A stretch of 40,148 nucleotides of DNA from Verrucomicrobiia bacterium (GCA_025056465.1 JANWVU010000006.1:1-40148); one strand, 5' to 3'. Counted from the first letter of the stretch, positions 8,043-16,329 are shown. Notes: generated by a model not told the origin, from the letters alone. Translations and numbers: made by a program.

Positions 8043-9185
8043 ATGAAACGGAGGATTCTATTCCTATATCTTACCAAGCACTCCGGACATTACGCCGCCG
8101 CCCGAGCCATCCAACAAGCCATCCTTCGCCTAGAGCCAGACACTCAAACACGGATGCTTGATTCTTTCAAACACTCGAATCCGGTCCTCTCCAAAGTCAC
8201 ACTTCATGCCTATCTCGCCATCCTCAAAGCCGCCCCTGAGATCTGGGAATACATGTATGACAACCCGGAATTCAAAGCTCGCACGGCGCGCATCCGCGAG
8301 ATTCTCAATCGCGGCAACTCCCAAAAACTCAACGAAGTGATTCGACGTTTCCGACCCGACACGGTTGTATGCACCCAGGCGTTCGCGTGCGGCGTGATGG
8401 CTTCTTGGAAACGCGCGAATCGCGATAACGACCTCAAACTCGTCGGCGTCCTCACCGATTTTGTTGCCCACCGGTACTGGGCCGACCCAGACGTCGACTT
8501 GTATGTTGCTCCGAACGATGAGATTCGCGTCGCCCTCGAATCGCAAGGTGTTGCACCGTCTCACATCGTGGTTACCGGCATTCCCATCAGCCCTCGTTTC
8601 AGCGAACCCATCGACCGCAACGCAGTTGCCCAACGCTTCGATCTGAAACCAGACCATCCACTAATCCTCGTCATGGGTGGTAGCTTGGGCTTGGTCCCCA
8701 TGAAATCCATCATTCGCCAACTCGACCGGCTCCCCCAACCTTTCCACATCATCGCCGTTACCGGCCAAAACGCCCGCCTTCAAAGAGCCCTCGCACGTCG
8801 GCGCCGACGCCTCCGTCATCCCACAAAAATTCTCGGCTTCGTAGACTGTATCCCCGAACTCATGGAACTCGCCGAGATGGTCATTTCCAAACCCGGTGGC
8901 ATCACCACTGCCGAGGCGCTCGTCAAACGTCTCCCCATGATCATCATCCAACCCATACCGGGCCAAGAACAGAAAAACGCCGATTTCCTCCTCCGCCATG
9001 GTGTCGCCGTCCAAGCCAACAACCCCGAAGAAGCCGCCCACTACGTAAGCGACTTTCTTCGCAACCCCGAAAAACTGCGCGCCATGCGGGAAGCCGCAGC
9101 CGCAGTCGCTCGCCCAAATGCCGCGGAAGACGCCGCCCGCGCGATTCTGGCGCTCCGCTCAGTCCCGCAACTTGTCGCGGCGTGA
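8043..9185 (+). CDS. MGDG-synthase/UgtP-like diacylglycerol glycosyltransferase
   Basis: A 380-residue GT28-type enzyme. The N-terminus has LTKHSGHYAAARAI (10-23), with the conserved Gly-His near the membrane acceptor site of MGDG synthases and processive diacylglycerol glucosyltransferases (UgtP). The C-terminal nucleotide-sugar domain has MGGSLG (211-216), KPGGITTAEAL (283-293) and PGQEQKNA (306-313), the family UDP-sugar-binding motifs. It probably adds a sugar to a diacylglycerol-type lipid on the inner face of the membrane. A GAGGGAGG stretch directly precedes the ATG. Its stop overlaps the next gene as GTGA. Leucine is mostly CTC here, unlike the TTG-rich genes further right. Confidence 0.85.
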   Translation: MKRRILFLYLTKHSGHYAAARAIQQAILRLEPDTQTRMLDSFKHSNPVLSKVTLHAYLAILKAAPEIWEYMYDNPEFKARTARIREILNRGNSQKLNEVIRRFRPDTVVCTQAFACGVMASWKRANRDNDLKLVGVLTDFVAHRYWADPDVDLYVAPNDEIRVALESQGVAPSHIVVTGIPISPRFSEPIDRNAVAQRFDLKPDHPLILVMGGSLGLVPMKSIIRQLDRLPQPFHIIAVTGQNARLQRALARRRRRLRHPTKILGFVDCIPELMELAEMVISKPGGITTAEALVKRLPMIIIQPIPGQEQKNADFLLRHGVAVQANNPEEAAHYVSDFLRNPEKLRAMREAAAAVARPNAAEDAARAILALRSVPQLVAA

Positions 9186-10108
9186 AATACTACCAACTGA
9201 AGTTTGCCGAGTTCATCGGCCGATTTTTTCCCCGACGTGCTGCCTATGGCGTCGCCCGCCGACTCGCCGACATCTATTTCCTCCTCGATCGCCGCGGTCG
9301 CCACGCCGTGATGTCCAACCTCCGCCAAATCCACTCCTCCGGTGGCGTCGAACTTTCCGACCGTGCCCTCCGCGCCCTCGCCCGTGAAAACTTCCTCAAC
9401 TTCGCCAAGTACGTCGTGGACTTTTTCCACTTCCTACACCTACCGGCCGAACGCATGCATCGGCTGATTGACTTTGCCAACATTCGCGAAATCTTCGACG
9501 CCTGCCTCAAACAACAACGCGGCCTCATCGCCGTCACCGCCCACCTCGGCAATTGGGAGCTCGGGGCCGCCGCCATGGCGCAGAGCGGCTACCGCATCAA
9601 CGCCGTTGCGCTCTGGCAGCCCGACCCGCGCCTGAACGCCCTCTACCAAAGCTACCGTATCGCGCGCCAAATCCATCCCATCCCCTTCGGTCGCGCCGCG
9701 CGCGGTTGCCTCGCGGCCCTGCGCCGCAACGAAATCGTCGCACTCGTCGGCGACCGCGACTACACCGGTTCGCGCGACACCGTCGAATTCTTCGGCAAAC
9801 CGGCACGCTTACCTACCGGCCCCGCACGCCTGGCTTTGGCTACCGGCGCGCCCGTCGTCTGCGCGTTCCTTGTTCGCCTGCCGGGCGACACCTACCGCTA
9901 TGTCGTTTGCGACCCCATCCACGTCAACCCCGAACGCGACACCGTCGCCACCGTTATGCCCCGCATCGCGGCCTGTCTCGAAACCGTCATCCGCCGATAC
10001 AGCGAACAATGGTATTTGTTCCACGATCTCTGGAACATCGAAGAGGATCGCGCGCTGGCGCACGTCGCCGCGTTTGGCGAATCCACCATTCACCAAAACC
10101 ACCGGTGA
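9182..10108 (+). CDS. LpxL/HtrB-like lysophospholipid or lipid A acyltransferase
   Basis: A 308-residue protein of the LpxL/LpxM/HtrB acyltransferase family. The catalytic HxxxxE motif is His121 to Glu126 (HLGNWE), and GDRDYTG (190-196) is the downstream family block, followed by FFGKPARLPTGPARLALATGAPV. A hydrophobic N-terminal segment (about residues 8-35) could anchor it to the inner membrane. Family members transfer acyl chains to lipid A precursors or other glycolipids. The GTG start (9182) overlaps the preceding stop and its own stop overlaps the next gene. Neighbouring lipid glycosyltransferases suggest acylation of a glycolipid; whether this is lipid A cannot be told from the window. 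Confidence 0.85.
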   Translation: MKYYQLKFAEFIGRFFPRRAAYGVARRLADIYFLLDRRGRHAVMSNLRQIHSSGGVELSDRALRALARENFLNFAKYVVDFFHFLHLPAERMHRLIDFANIREIFDACLKQQRGLIAVTAHLGNWELGAAAMAQSGYRINAVALWQPDPRLNALYQSYRIARQIHPIPFGRAARGCLAALRRNEIVALVGDRDYTGSRDTVEFFGKPARLPTGPARLALATGAPVVCAFLVRLPGDTYRYVVCDPIHVNPERDTVATVMPRIAACLETVIRRYSEQWYLFHDLWNIEEDRALAHVAAFGESTIHQNHR

Positions 10109-10824
10109 ACGTTATCGCCATTATCCCCGCCTACAACGAGGCCGGCACCATCGCCGACGTCGTTCAACGCACCCGCCCGTACGTCAGCGCCGTGGTGGTC
10201 GTGGATGATGGTTCCACTGACCAAACCGCCACGCACGCCGCACAAGCCGGTGCCCACGTCATTCGACATCCGCAAAACCGTGGGAAAGGTGCTGCCATCC
10301 TCACCGGCCTCGCGCACCTACGACAATCCCAAGCCGACGCCGCCATCTTCCTCGATGCCGACGGCCAACACGATCCCGACGAGATTCCCCAATTCATTCG
10401 CTGCGCGGAAAACAACCCTGCCGGAATCGTTGTCGGCAACCGCATGACGCACACGGCCGACATGCCGTGGCTGAGGCTGCAGACCAACCGCGTCACCAGT
10501 TGGATTACCGGCACACTTGCCGGCCAACCGATTCCCGATAGCCAATGCGGCTACCGGCTGATTCATCGTAGGGTCCTACCGGCGTTGGCGCTGGGGACGG
10601 CCCACTTCGAAACCGAGACCGAAATGCTTATCCAAGCCGGTCGCGCCGGCTACCGCATCGCGAGCGTGCCCGTGCGAACCATTTACCTACCGGGTCGCCA
10701 CAGCCATATCCGACCCCTGCGCGACACACTCCGCTTCCTCCGCCTCGCCTTCCGATACCTCGCGCGCTCCCAAACGACTGCCAACCCGGATCACCGTCGC
10801 CACTCACTCGGCCCAGGCCGGTAG
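10105..10824 (+). CDS. GT2 glycosyltransferase, polyprenyl-phosphate mannosyl/glucosyltransferase (DPM1-like)
   Basis: A 239-residue GT-A enzyme. The N-terminal signature is IIPAYNEAGTI (6-16), DDGSTD (34-39) binds the nucleotide, and DADGQHDP (84-91) carries the metal-binding DXD. DSQCGYR resembles the conserved block of DPM1-type enzymes, which load a sugar from a nucleotide donor onto polyprenyl phosphate. There are no C-terminal membrane helices, as in soluble DPM1. The frame is open for about 550 bases upstream, antisense in character and overlapping the acyltransferase. The GTG at 10105, overlapping TGA as GTGA, is where family similarity begins. The 3' end overlaps the convergent esterase gene by 21 bases. 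Confidence 0.85.
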   Translation: MNVIAIIPAYNEAGTIADVVQRTRPYVSAVVVVDDGSTDQTATHAAQAGAHVIRHPQNRGKGAAILTGLAHLRQSQADAAIFLDADGQHDPDEIPQFIRCAENNPAGIVVGNRMTHTADMPWLRLQTNRVTSWITGTLAGQPIPDSQCGYRLIHRRVLPALALGTAHFETETEMLIQAGRAGYRIASVPVRTIYLPGRHSHIRPLRDTLRFLRLAFRYLARSQTTANPDHRRHSLGPGR

Positions 10825-12552
10825 GCTGTCCTGCCGGATGCGGAAGAACCGGTGATTTTCCGGTAACGGGAGCTGCAGATAATCCCATGGATTCGTCACG
10901 GGCGCGGTTTGCACGAGGTTGCTCCACACGAGCGACAGGCTGAACTGTTCGTTGGTGACCCCTTGCAACGTGTACGTGCGGCCCCGATGCGCGGTCCAAT
11001 TAATATGCGTGGCGTCGAAGCCGGTCACCCTCGGTGGACACGCGTGCGTGTCGAGCACGGTGTTCGGTTCATCGCGTGTGGGGAACAAGAACAAAAACGC
11101 CTGCGGACTGCGCCGGTCCCACCAGTATTCGTTGTGGTTGTGACCGAACCCGAAAACTTGCAGCAGGTCGCGCCCGATGATGTAGCCGTTGCGAATGAGG
11201 TTGTCGCGAGCAGTCATCGTTTGCACGAGACCGTCGTAGCACGGATTGCACGGCGGGTCGGACACAGGGAAATCCCCCACGGTGCCGGTATCGAGGTAAA
11301 TCCGAATTGGCCGCTTGGGTGGCACGGCGAGGTTGTTCATGGTGGCAGCGCAGGCCCAGAACGAGGGCGAGAGGGCACCAACTTTCCCGAATACGTGAGA
11401 ATATTCCCAACCAAGATACACGGAGATCAACCCGCCGCGCGACGACCCCATGATTCCGGTATTCGCGGGATCCGGCAACGTGCGGTAGCGTGAGTCCACA
11501 TACGCTTTCACGTCGTGAATGAGGAACTCCGCGTATCGTTGCGCGGTCGCCCACTTACCGGCGCACGAGCTGAGCGCGCATGGCGTGTACTCGCAAGCGC
11601 GATCGGTGGCGTTCTCGACGCCCACGACAATCAACTCACGCAGTTTTCCAAATCGGATGAGGTTGGCCACGTTGGTGTCGACGTTCCAACTGCCAAATGC
11701 GCCCATGCCCAGGAACAAGTTTTGACCATCTTGCATGTAGAGCACGGGGTATCGTTTGCTGGTGTTCTGATCGTAGCCGCGCGGTAAATACGCGCGCACA
11801 GTACGCGGTTGGAGTCCGTTGCTGGGCGTGATGAAAAACGATTCGACCCGGTTCGTCGAAACCACCGGCGGCGGCCAGTAATTGTAGATTTGTCCCGCTT
11901 GCACCACGCACGCGTCCAATGGCGTCTCGTAATTGCGGCCCGGCACGCCGTCGGGATTGTCCCAGTTACCGGCGTTGTCGGTGAACGCAAACACCAGATT
12001 GGTTTCTCCCATCCGGTTCAATCCATCCGCACGCCACACGTTGTTGGTGACACGTTGCATCGGGCGCAACTCCCACGCGGCGGTTTGTGTGTTGGAAAAT
12101 AGAATCGAGACGCTCGGCCACGAGGAAATGTAGAAGACCGTTTTGCCCTCGCAGGGTGGTGGGGGTGGCGGTGGCGTGCTACCGGTACGATTAGGCCCCG
12201 GCTCGTATTCGATGCTACCGGGGTCAGTGCGGCCGTAACAACTAATGTTCGGGTTGTCCCAACAACACGCGCAATCCCATCGTTTCACGAACTTGTACTC
12301 GTACGTCACACCGGCGGGCAGCGCGATGGTTACCGTCCAGTCGCACTCGCTGCCACTGCAGTTGCTGGGCACCATTTTGATCGCGCGGTTGGGCACCCAG
12401 CTACCCAACTGCGGCAAACTACCAAGCACGAACACGCTCTGCCCGAACGCGGTGCTGGTCCGGTGTTGAAAGGTCACGGGCACGTCGAACGCGGCGGCGA
12501 TGTGAGCCGTCGCCACAAACATCAAACTGAAAAGCAAGCGGCAGTTATTCAT
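10804..12552 (-). CDS. Secreted CBM20-CBM25-esterase (esterase D/CE1-like), copy 1
   Basis: A 582-residue exported protein with a signal peptide (about 1-21). Residues 22-95 match a CBM20 starch-binding module (VFVLGSLPQLGSW, AIKMVPSN, LPAGVTYEYKFVK). A linker with seven prolines (about 124-134) leads to a CBM25-like module (137-226; NLVFAFTDNAGNWDNPDG, then NYETPL). Residues 235-490 form an esterase-D/feruloyl-esterase-type alpha/beta hydrolase with nucleophile Ser371 (GSSRGG), probable acid Asp421 (YLDTG) and His471 or His473 (GHNHNE). A C-terminal 75-residue beta-rich domain follows. Starch binding is inferred from family, and the ester substrate is unknown. It is the second gene of a tandem pair (8-base overlap) and a clear paralogue of the first. 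Confidence 0.85.
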   Translation of the reverse strand: MNNCRLLFSLMFVATAHIAAAFDVPVTFQHRTSTAFGQSVFVLGSLPQLGSWVPNRAIKMVPSNCSGSECDWTVTIALPAGVTYEYKFVKRWDCACCWDNPNISCYGRTDPGSIEYEPGPNRTGSTPPPPPPPCEGKTVFYISSWPSVSILFSNTQTAAWELRPMQRVTNNVWRADGLNRMGETNLVFAFTDNAGNWDNPDGVPGRNYETPLDACVVQAGQIYNYWPPPVVSTNRVESFFITPSNGLQPRTVRAYLPRGYDQNTSKRYPVLYMQDGQNLFLGMGAFGSWNVDTNVANLIRFGKLRELIVVGVENATDRACEYTPCALSSCAGKWATAQRYAEFLIHDVKAYVDSRYRTLPDPANTGIMGSSRGGLISVYLGWEYSHVFGKVGALSPSFWACAATMNNLAVPPKRPIRIYLDTGTVGDFPVSDPPCNPCYDGLVQTMTARDNLIRNGYIIGRDLLQVFGFGHNHNEYWWDRRSPQAFLFLFPTRDEPNTVLDTHACPPRVTGFDATHINWTAHRGRTYTLQGVTNEQFSLSLVWSNLVQTAPVTNPWDYLQLPLPENHRFFRIRQDSLPAWAE

Positions 12553-14185
12553 GTTGGTGCACTCGGATGAAACGGAATGAGCTGGGAACCGACGCGCTTG
12601 GGTAATCCCACAACCAGCGAGGCGACGGCATGGTTGTCAGATTGGTCCACGTCACCGCTGCATGGAACTGCTCGTTGGTGATGCCCTGCACGGTGTAGCG
12701 GCGACCGCGGAACGCCGTCCAAGTGACATTGGTTCCTGTGAAGCCGGTAATGCGTGGCGGACAAACCACGCTGTCAAGCAATCGGTTTGGTTCGTCGTGA
12801 ATGGGGAACAGGAACGTCAGACAACGCGGCAACCGACGATCCCACCAAAACTCATTGTGAGTGTGGCCGTAGCCAATCATGTGGTCGAGGTCGTCGAAGA
12901 AAATGTACCCGTTGCGTACCAGGTCATCGCGTTCGGCAACCGTGGCCGGTAAGCCGTCGTTGGCGGTGCCGCTGTCACCGCTATCGAGGTAGATGCGGAT
13001 CGGTCGTTTGGCGTCGGGCACCGGCACCGGCGAACAGACCCAGTACGACGACGACATGGCGCCCACGCGACGAAACACGTCGGGGTATGTCCAGCCGAGC
13101 CAGGTCGAGATGAGTCCGCCCATCGAGGAGCCGAGCACCCCGGTATGCTCGGGACCCGGTAGGGTTCGGTATTGCGCATCGATCACAGGTTTCAGCTCGT
13201 GGATCAAAAACGAGGCGTATCGGCCACCCAGCGCGCTCCCGCCCAGCGGCGGGGTGCAACCCGGTGGGGTGTACTCGCGCAACCGATCACTGGTGTTGTC
13301 CACGCCCACAATGATTAGTTCGCGCAATTTACCGAATCGAATCAGATTGGCCGCGTTGGTGTCGGCGTTCCACGAACCAAACGCACCCATACCAAGGAAC
13401 AGGTTCTGGCCATCGTGCATATACAGCACCGGGTAGCGTTTCCACGTGTTTTGGTCATACCCTCGAGGCAGATACACGCGGATGGTTCGGCCCGCAACGT
13501 TTGTGGACGGCAGGAAGAAGGTTTCGACACGGTTGGTCGAAACAACGGCGGGAGGCCAATAATTGAAGATTTGTCCGTCTTTGACCACACACACATCCAA
13601 CGGTGTTTCGTAGTTCCGACCCGGTACGCCATCGGGATTGTCCCAATTGCCGGAATTATCGGTGAACACAAACACCAGGTTGGTCTCGCCGAGCCGATTG
13701 ATGCCGTCAACGCGCCACACGCCGTTGCTGAACCACGTCATGGGTTGAACGGCCCATGAGCCGGTCACGGTGTTGGAATAAACGATTGAAACGCTCGACC
13801 AACCGCTGAAATAAAAAATCGTTTTCCCTTCGCACGGTGGCGGGGGCGGTGGTGGTGTGCTCCCGGTGCGGTTGGCCCCCGGTTCCCAAATCACATTGCT
13901 CGCATCACCATAGCACGTCGCGCAATCGGTGCGCTTGATGAACTTGTACTCAAACGCGGTACCGGGCGGGATGCCAATCCACGCCGTCCAATCACATTCA
14001 CTCCCGCTGCAATTACTCGGCACCAATTTGATCGCTCGCGTGGGGTCCCAATTGCCCAACTGCGGAATGCTGCCCACGACGAACACCGATTGACCCGGGA
14101 TCGTGCTGGTGCGGTTGGAGAAAAGCACCGACTCTGTCATGGCGTGTGCCACGGTGCCCACGGCCCAAAACCCTAAAGCCCACAT
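12545..14185 (-). CDS. Secreted CBM20-CBM25-esterase (esterase D/CE1-like), copy 2
   Basis: A 546-residue paralogue of the downstream protein with the same order: short signal peptide (1-16), CBM20-like module (about 18-90, VFVVGSIPQLGNWDP), polyproline linker (about 110-118), CBM25-like module (120-210, FVFTDNSGNWDNPDG), esterase-D-like hydrolase (215-460) and a C-terminal beta-rich domain. The catalytic set is intact: Ser354 (GSSMGG), Asp401 (YLDSG) and His441 or His443 (GHTHNE). Start ATG 14185 is chosen; a GTG two codons upstream is also possible. A TTGAGT-17-TAGACT promoter lies just upstream, so this is the leading gene of the pair. Copies differ mostly in the loop between the nucleophile and the acid, which may change specificity. 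Confidence 0.85.
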   Translation of the reverse strand: MWALGFWAVGTVAHAMTESVLFSNRTSTIPGQSVFVVGSIPQLGNWDPTRAIKLVPSNCSGSECDWTAWIGIPPGTAFEYKFIKRTDCATCYGDASNVIWEPGANRTGSTPPPPPPPCEGKTIFYFSGWSSVSIVYSNTVTGSWAVQPMTWFSNGVWRVDGINRLGETNLVFVFTDNSGNWDNPDGVPGRNYETPLDVCVVKDGQIFNYWPPAVVSTNRVETFFLPSTNVAGRTIRVYLPRGYDQNTWKRYPVLYMHDGQNLFLGMGAFGSWNADTNAANLIRFGKLRELIIVGVDNTSDRLREYTPPGCTPPLGGSALGGRYASFLIHELKPVIDAQYRTLPGPEHTGVLGSSMGGLISTWLGWTYPDVFRRVGAMSSSYWVCSPVPVPDAKRPIRIYLDSGDSGTANDGLPATVAERDDLVRNGYIFFDDLDHMIGYGHTHNEFWWDRRLPRCLTFLFPIHDEPNRLLDSVVCPPRITGFTGTNVTWTAFRGRRYTVQGITNEQFHAAVTWTNLTTMPSPRWLWDYPSASVPSSFRFIRVHQHE

Positions 14186-14200
14186 CCTCACAACAACAGC

Positions 14201-14229
14201 AGTCTAACCCGACCGACCTGCCGACTCAA
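14201..14229 (-). promoter_or_regulatory. Sigma-70-like promoter of the esterase pair
   Basis: On the minus strand TTGAGT (14229-14224), a 17-base spacer and TAGACT (14206-14201) precede the ATG at 14185. The predicted transcription start is about 10 bases before the start codon, again giving a very short leader. Confidence 0.5.
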
Positions 14230-14244
14230 CCTCGTACCACGCCT

Positions 14245-14263
14245 CCACCGGAGGTGCCGGTGG
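14245..14263 (-). terminator. Hairpin between the nag genes and the esterase pair
   Basis: CCACCGG (14245-14251) and CCGGTGG (14257-14263) form a perfect 7-base stem with a 5-base loop, about 30 bases beyond the stop of the nagB-like gene in its direction. No T-run follows, so intrinsic termination is uncertain. An alternative smaller stem, CCTCC/GGAGG, overlaps it. The rest of this 100-base gap holds only the esterase promoter. Confidence 0.4.
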
Positions 14264-14291
14264 GGTGGCCACACCGCGGGGAGTTACTAGC

Positions 14292-15230
14292 TCAGTAGCC
14301 AAGCTCCCAGCGCGGTTTGATGTCGGCGGCAATTAGGTCGGACACCCAAACATCAGTTGGCAATGTTTGTAGGATCGATGCCGGGATTTTCGGAGTCACC
14401 GGCCCGTGCAGGCACAACCGGGTGGTTAGTCGTTGCCACGAATGAAACCCGCCCCCAATCGTGATGGCATGCATGTCCACGCGATGTTTCGCCGCAATCA
14501 CCTCTGCCGGCCCAATCGTGGCAGCCTTCGGAGGGACCGCCGATAAATCACCGCTGGCGCCGAACCAGCCATGGAGAGAATTTTGGGCAATGGTGAACGG
14601 ACTGAGCGTGCATATCCGCGGCCCGAAGGTCTTCCACTCCTCCAGCGGGGCATCGAATTCGGGTGCGTCCGGCTCGATAAAGGCAAGGTGACCGGTCCAA
14701 CCAGGACCGCTGTAACAAATATCGGCGCCACCCAGATCAGCGAGCATTTTCCCGTAATCTTTCAAATTGCGGTTGGTGAAGATGTGTACCTGTTTTTCCG
14801 GTGGCCGCAGCTTCGGAGAAATGGCGGACCAAAAGTACTTCTTGAAGGCGTGCCCAAACCCAAATGGCCAGGTTTCTGGTGCGATGTTCCCATGTTCGTC
14901 TGCGTACTCGTCCATGTTGAACGTGTGCAGGCGCCGACAATCCACTCGGTGTTTGTTGATCAACGCGGCCACCTTGCGGTAACTCGGCCACGGATTCGGC
15001 ATAATCATCACCAACTGCCGACCGGCCTCCGAAGCCTCCCGGATGCGCTGAAACATGTCGTGAATCCAGCTTCGTTCCAATTCCGCGGCCGGCACGATTT
15101 GAATACGAAATTGAGGGTTCCAGTGGCGGGTTAGCTCGCTACGGCGAATTCGTCGGCAACGCTCGATGACCTCCGGGTCACGAAACGGAATGCACGCGGC
15201 GGGTTCCCAACGAAACGTTTTCGAAGACAC
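14292..15230 (-). CDS. Glucosamine-6-phosphate deaminase/isomerase-like protein (NagB family)
   Basis: A 312-residue protein of the glucosamine-6-phosphate isomerase fold. FNMDEY (about 129-134) holds the Asp equivalent to E. coli Asp72, and GPGWTGHLAFIEP matches the active-site loop GxGxDGHIAFNEP. His and Glu of that loop (E. coli His143 and Glu148) are kept, but the Asp141 position is Thr. The protein is also longer than E. coli NagB (266). Ring opening/isomerisation of an amino-sugar phosphate is plausible, but deamination of GlcN6P is not assured. The GTG start at 15230 has an ideal AGGAGG five bases upstream and lies inside nagA (53-base overlap). It is the last gene of a two-gene operon. 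Confidence 0.8.
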   Translation of the reverse strand: MSSKTFRWEPAACIPFRDPEVIERCRRIRRSELTRHWNPQFRIQIVPAAELERSWIHDMFQRIREASEAGRQLVMIMPNPWPSYRKVAALINKHRVDCRRLHTFNMDEYADEHGNIAPETWPFGFGHAFKKYFWSAISPKLRPPEKQVHIFTNRNLKDYGKMLADLGGADICYSGPGWTGHLAFIEPDAPEFDAPLEEWKTFGPRICTLSPFTIAQNSLHGWFGASGDLSAVPPKAATIGPAEVIAAKHRVDMHAITIGGGFHSWQRLTTRLCLHGPVTPKIPASILQTLPTDVWVSDLIAADIKPRWELGY

Positions 15231-16329
15231 ACTCGCCTCCTATCCACGTCTGTATTGGATTCAAATCGTCATCCCACAACACCAGGTCGGCGTCCGCGCC
15301 CACCTCGAGCCGACCTTTTCGTTCCAAGCCGACCACTCGGGCGGGATTTAGCGTCCCCATCGCCCACACCTGCTCCACAGGGCGGTCGCTCAACCATCGC
15401 AACAAATGGCGCATGCCGGCATTCATCGTGAGCACACTACCGGCCAACTCACCGGTATCGCTCCGTCGGGCAGCATCACCTGCGCGCACGCGCACCGCAA
15501 AACCCCACGGCGTGTTGTAAACACCGTCTTCCATACCGGTGCCGATGTTCGAGTCGGTAATCAGCACCACGCCCGACCATCCCTTGGCAGCCAGCGCACA
15601 GCGGATCGCCATCGGATGGACATGCACGCCATCGGCGATGAAATCCACGGTCACCCGTGGATCGGCCAACACGGTTTCAACCACACCCACAGGCCGCACG
15701 CCCGGCTCCGCCACTTCGGGCACGGGAAATACATCGTAGAAATGGGTGGCATGATGCGCGCCCGTCTCGATGGCCGCGATGGTTTGTTCCACACTGGCAC
15801 GCGTGTGCGTGAGAAACACGGTCACACCGGCCGCGCGCAGTCGCTCAATTACCGGCAAGATGCCCGGCGTATCAGGACTAACCGACATCGCGCGGATGCG
15901 GTTCGGGGCTGCCGTCAGTAATGAGTCCAGCAACGCGACATCACCGGCCAAGGTTTGCGCGCCCGCGCCGGGCAGCGCCAAAAACGGTCCCTCTAGATGC
16001 AAACCGGGGAGGTGTGCAGGCAAGGCTGCCGCTAACTCGCGCACCGCGGAGGGCCGGATTTGACGATACAACGTTGGCAACGCGCAGGTGACCCCGTAGC
16101 GGGGCAGCAATGAGGCTGCGGCACGGAGCGCGTCGGGATCCGATTCGTACAGGTGTGGGCCGAGTCCGTGCGTGTGCAAATCAATCAATCCCGGGGTGAG
16201 CAGCGGGGCGTTGGGGGGCACCGCGTGCTCATGGATGGCGTGGATGCGTCCGTTGGCCAATTCGATCGTGCCGGAGCCGGTGCGTCGGCCGGGGATGACG
16301 AACCGCACATTGGCGATTGCACTTGTCAT
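15178..16329 (-). CDS. nagA: N-acetylglucosamine-6-phosphate deacetylase
   Basis: A 383-residue amidohydrolase removing the acetyl group from GlcNAc-6-phosphate in the cytoplasm. Metal and substrate motifs are visible: HTH (52-54), HLEGPF with Glu113, His175 (LTHTRAS), His196 (ATHFYDV), the DGVHVHP segment (about 233-239) and catalytic Asp259 (ITDSN). ELAGSVLTMNAGMRHLLRW near the C-terminus is typical of NagA. Length fits the family. It diverges from the DeoR-type regulator across a 49-base gap with operator-like repeats and feeds the NagB-like protein encoded downstream. Amino-sugar recovery, perhaps from peptidoglycan or chitin, is the likely role. Confidence 0.92.
   Translation of the reverse strand: MTSAIANVRFVIPGRRTGSGTIELANGRIHAIHEHAVPPNAPLLTPGLIDLHTHGLGPHLYESDPDALRAAASLLPRYGVTCALPTLYRQIRPSAVRELAAALPAHLPGLHLEGPFLALPGAGAQTLAGDVALLDSLLTAAPNRIRAMSVSPDTPGILPVIERLRAAGVTVFLTHTRASVEQTIAAIETGAHHATHFYDVFPVPEVAEPGVRPVGVVETVLADPRVTVDFIADGVHVHPMAIRCALAAKGWSGVVLITDSNIGTGMEDGVYNTPWGFAVRVRAGDAARRSDTGELAGSVLTMNAGMRHLLRWLSDRPVEQVWAMGTLNPARVVGLERKGRLEVGADADLVLWDDDLNPIQTWIGGECVFENVSLGTRRVHSVS

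Noticed and set aside
9553-10104. Upstream in-frame extension of the DPM1-like gene
   Set aside because: It overlaps the acyltransferase in another frame and is Arg/Pro-rich without similarity. Family sequence begins exactly at the GTG that overlaps the previous stop.
12150-12175. GGT/GGC-rich near-repeat in the esterase genes
   Set aside because: It is the codon run for the polyproline linker, present in both paralogues, and needs no separate repeat feature.
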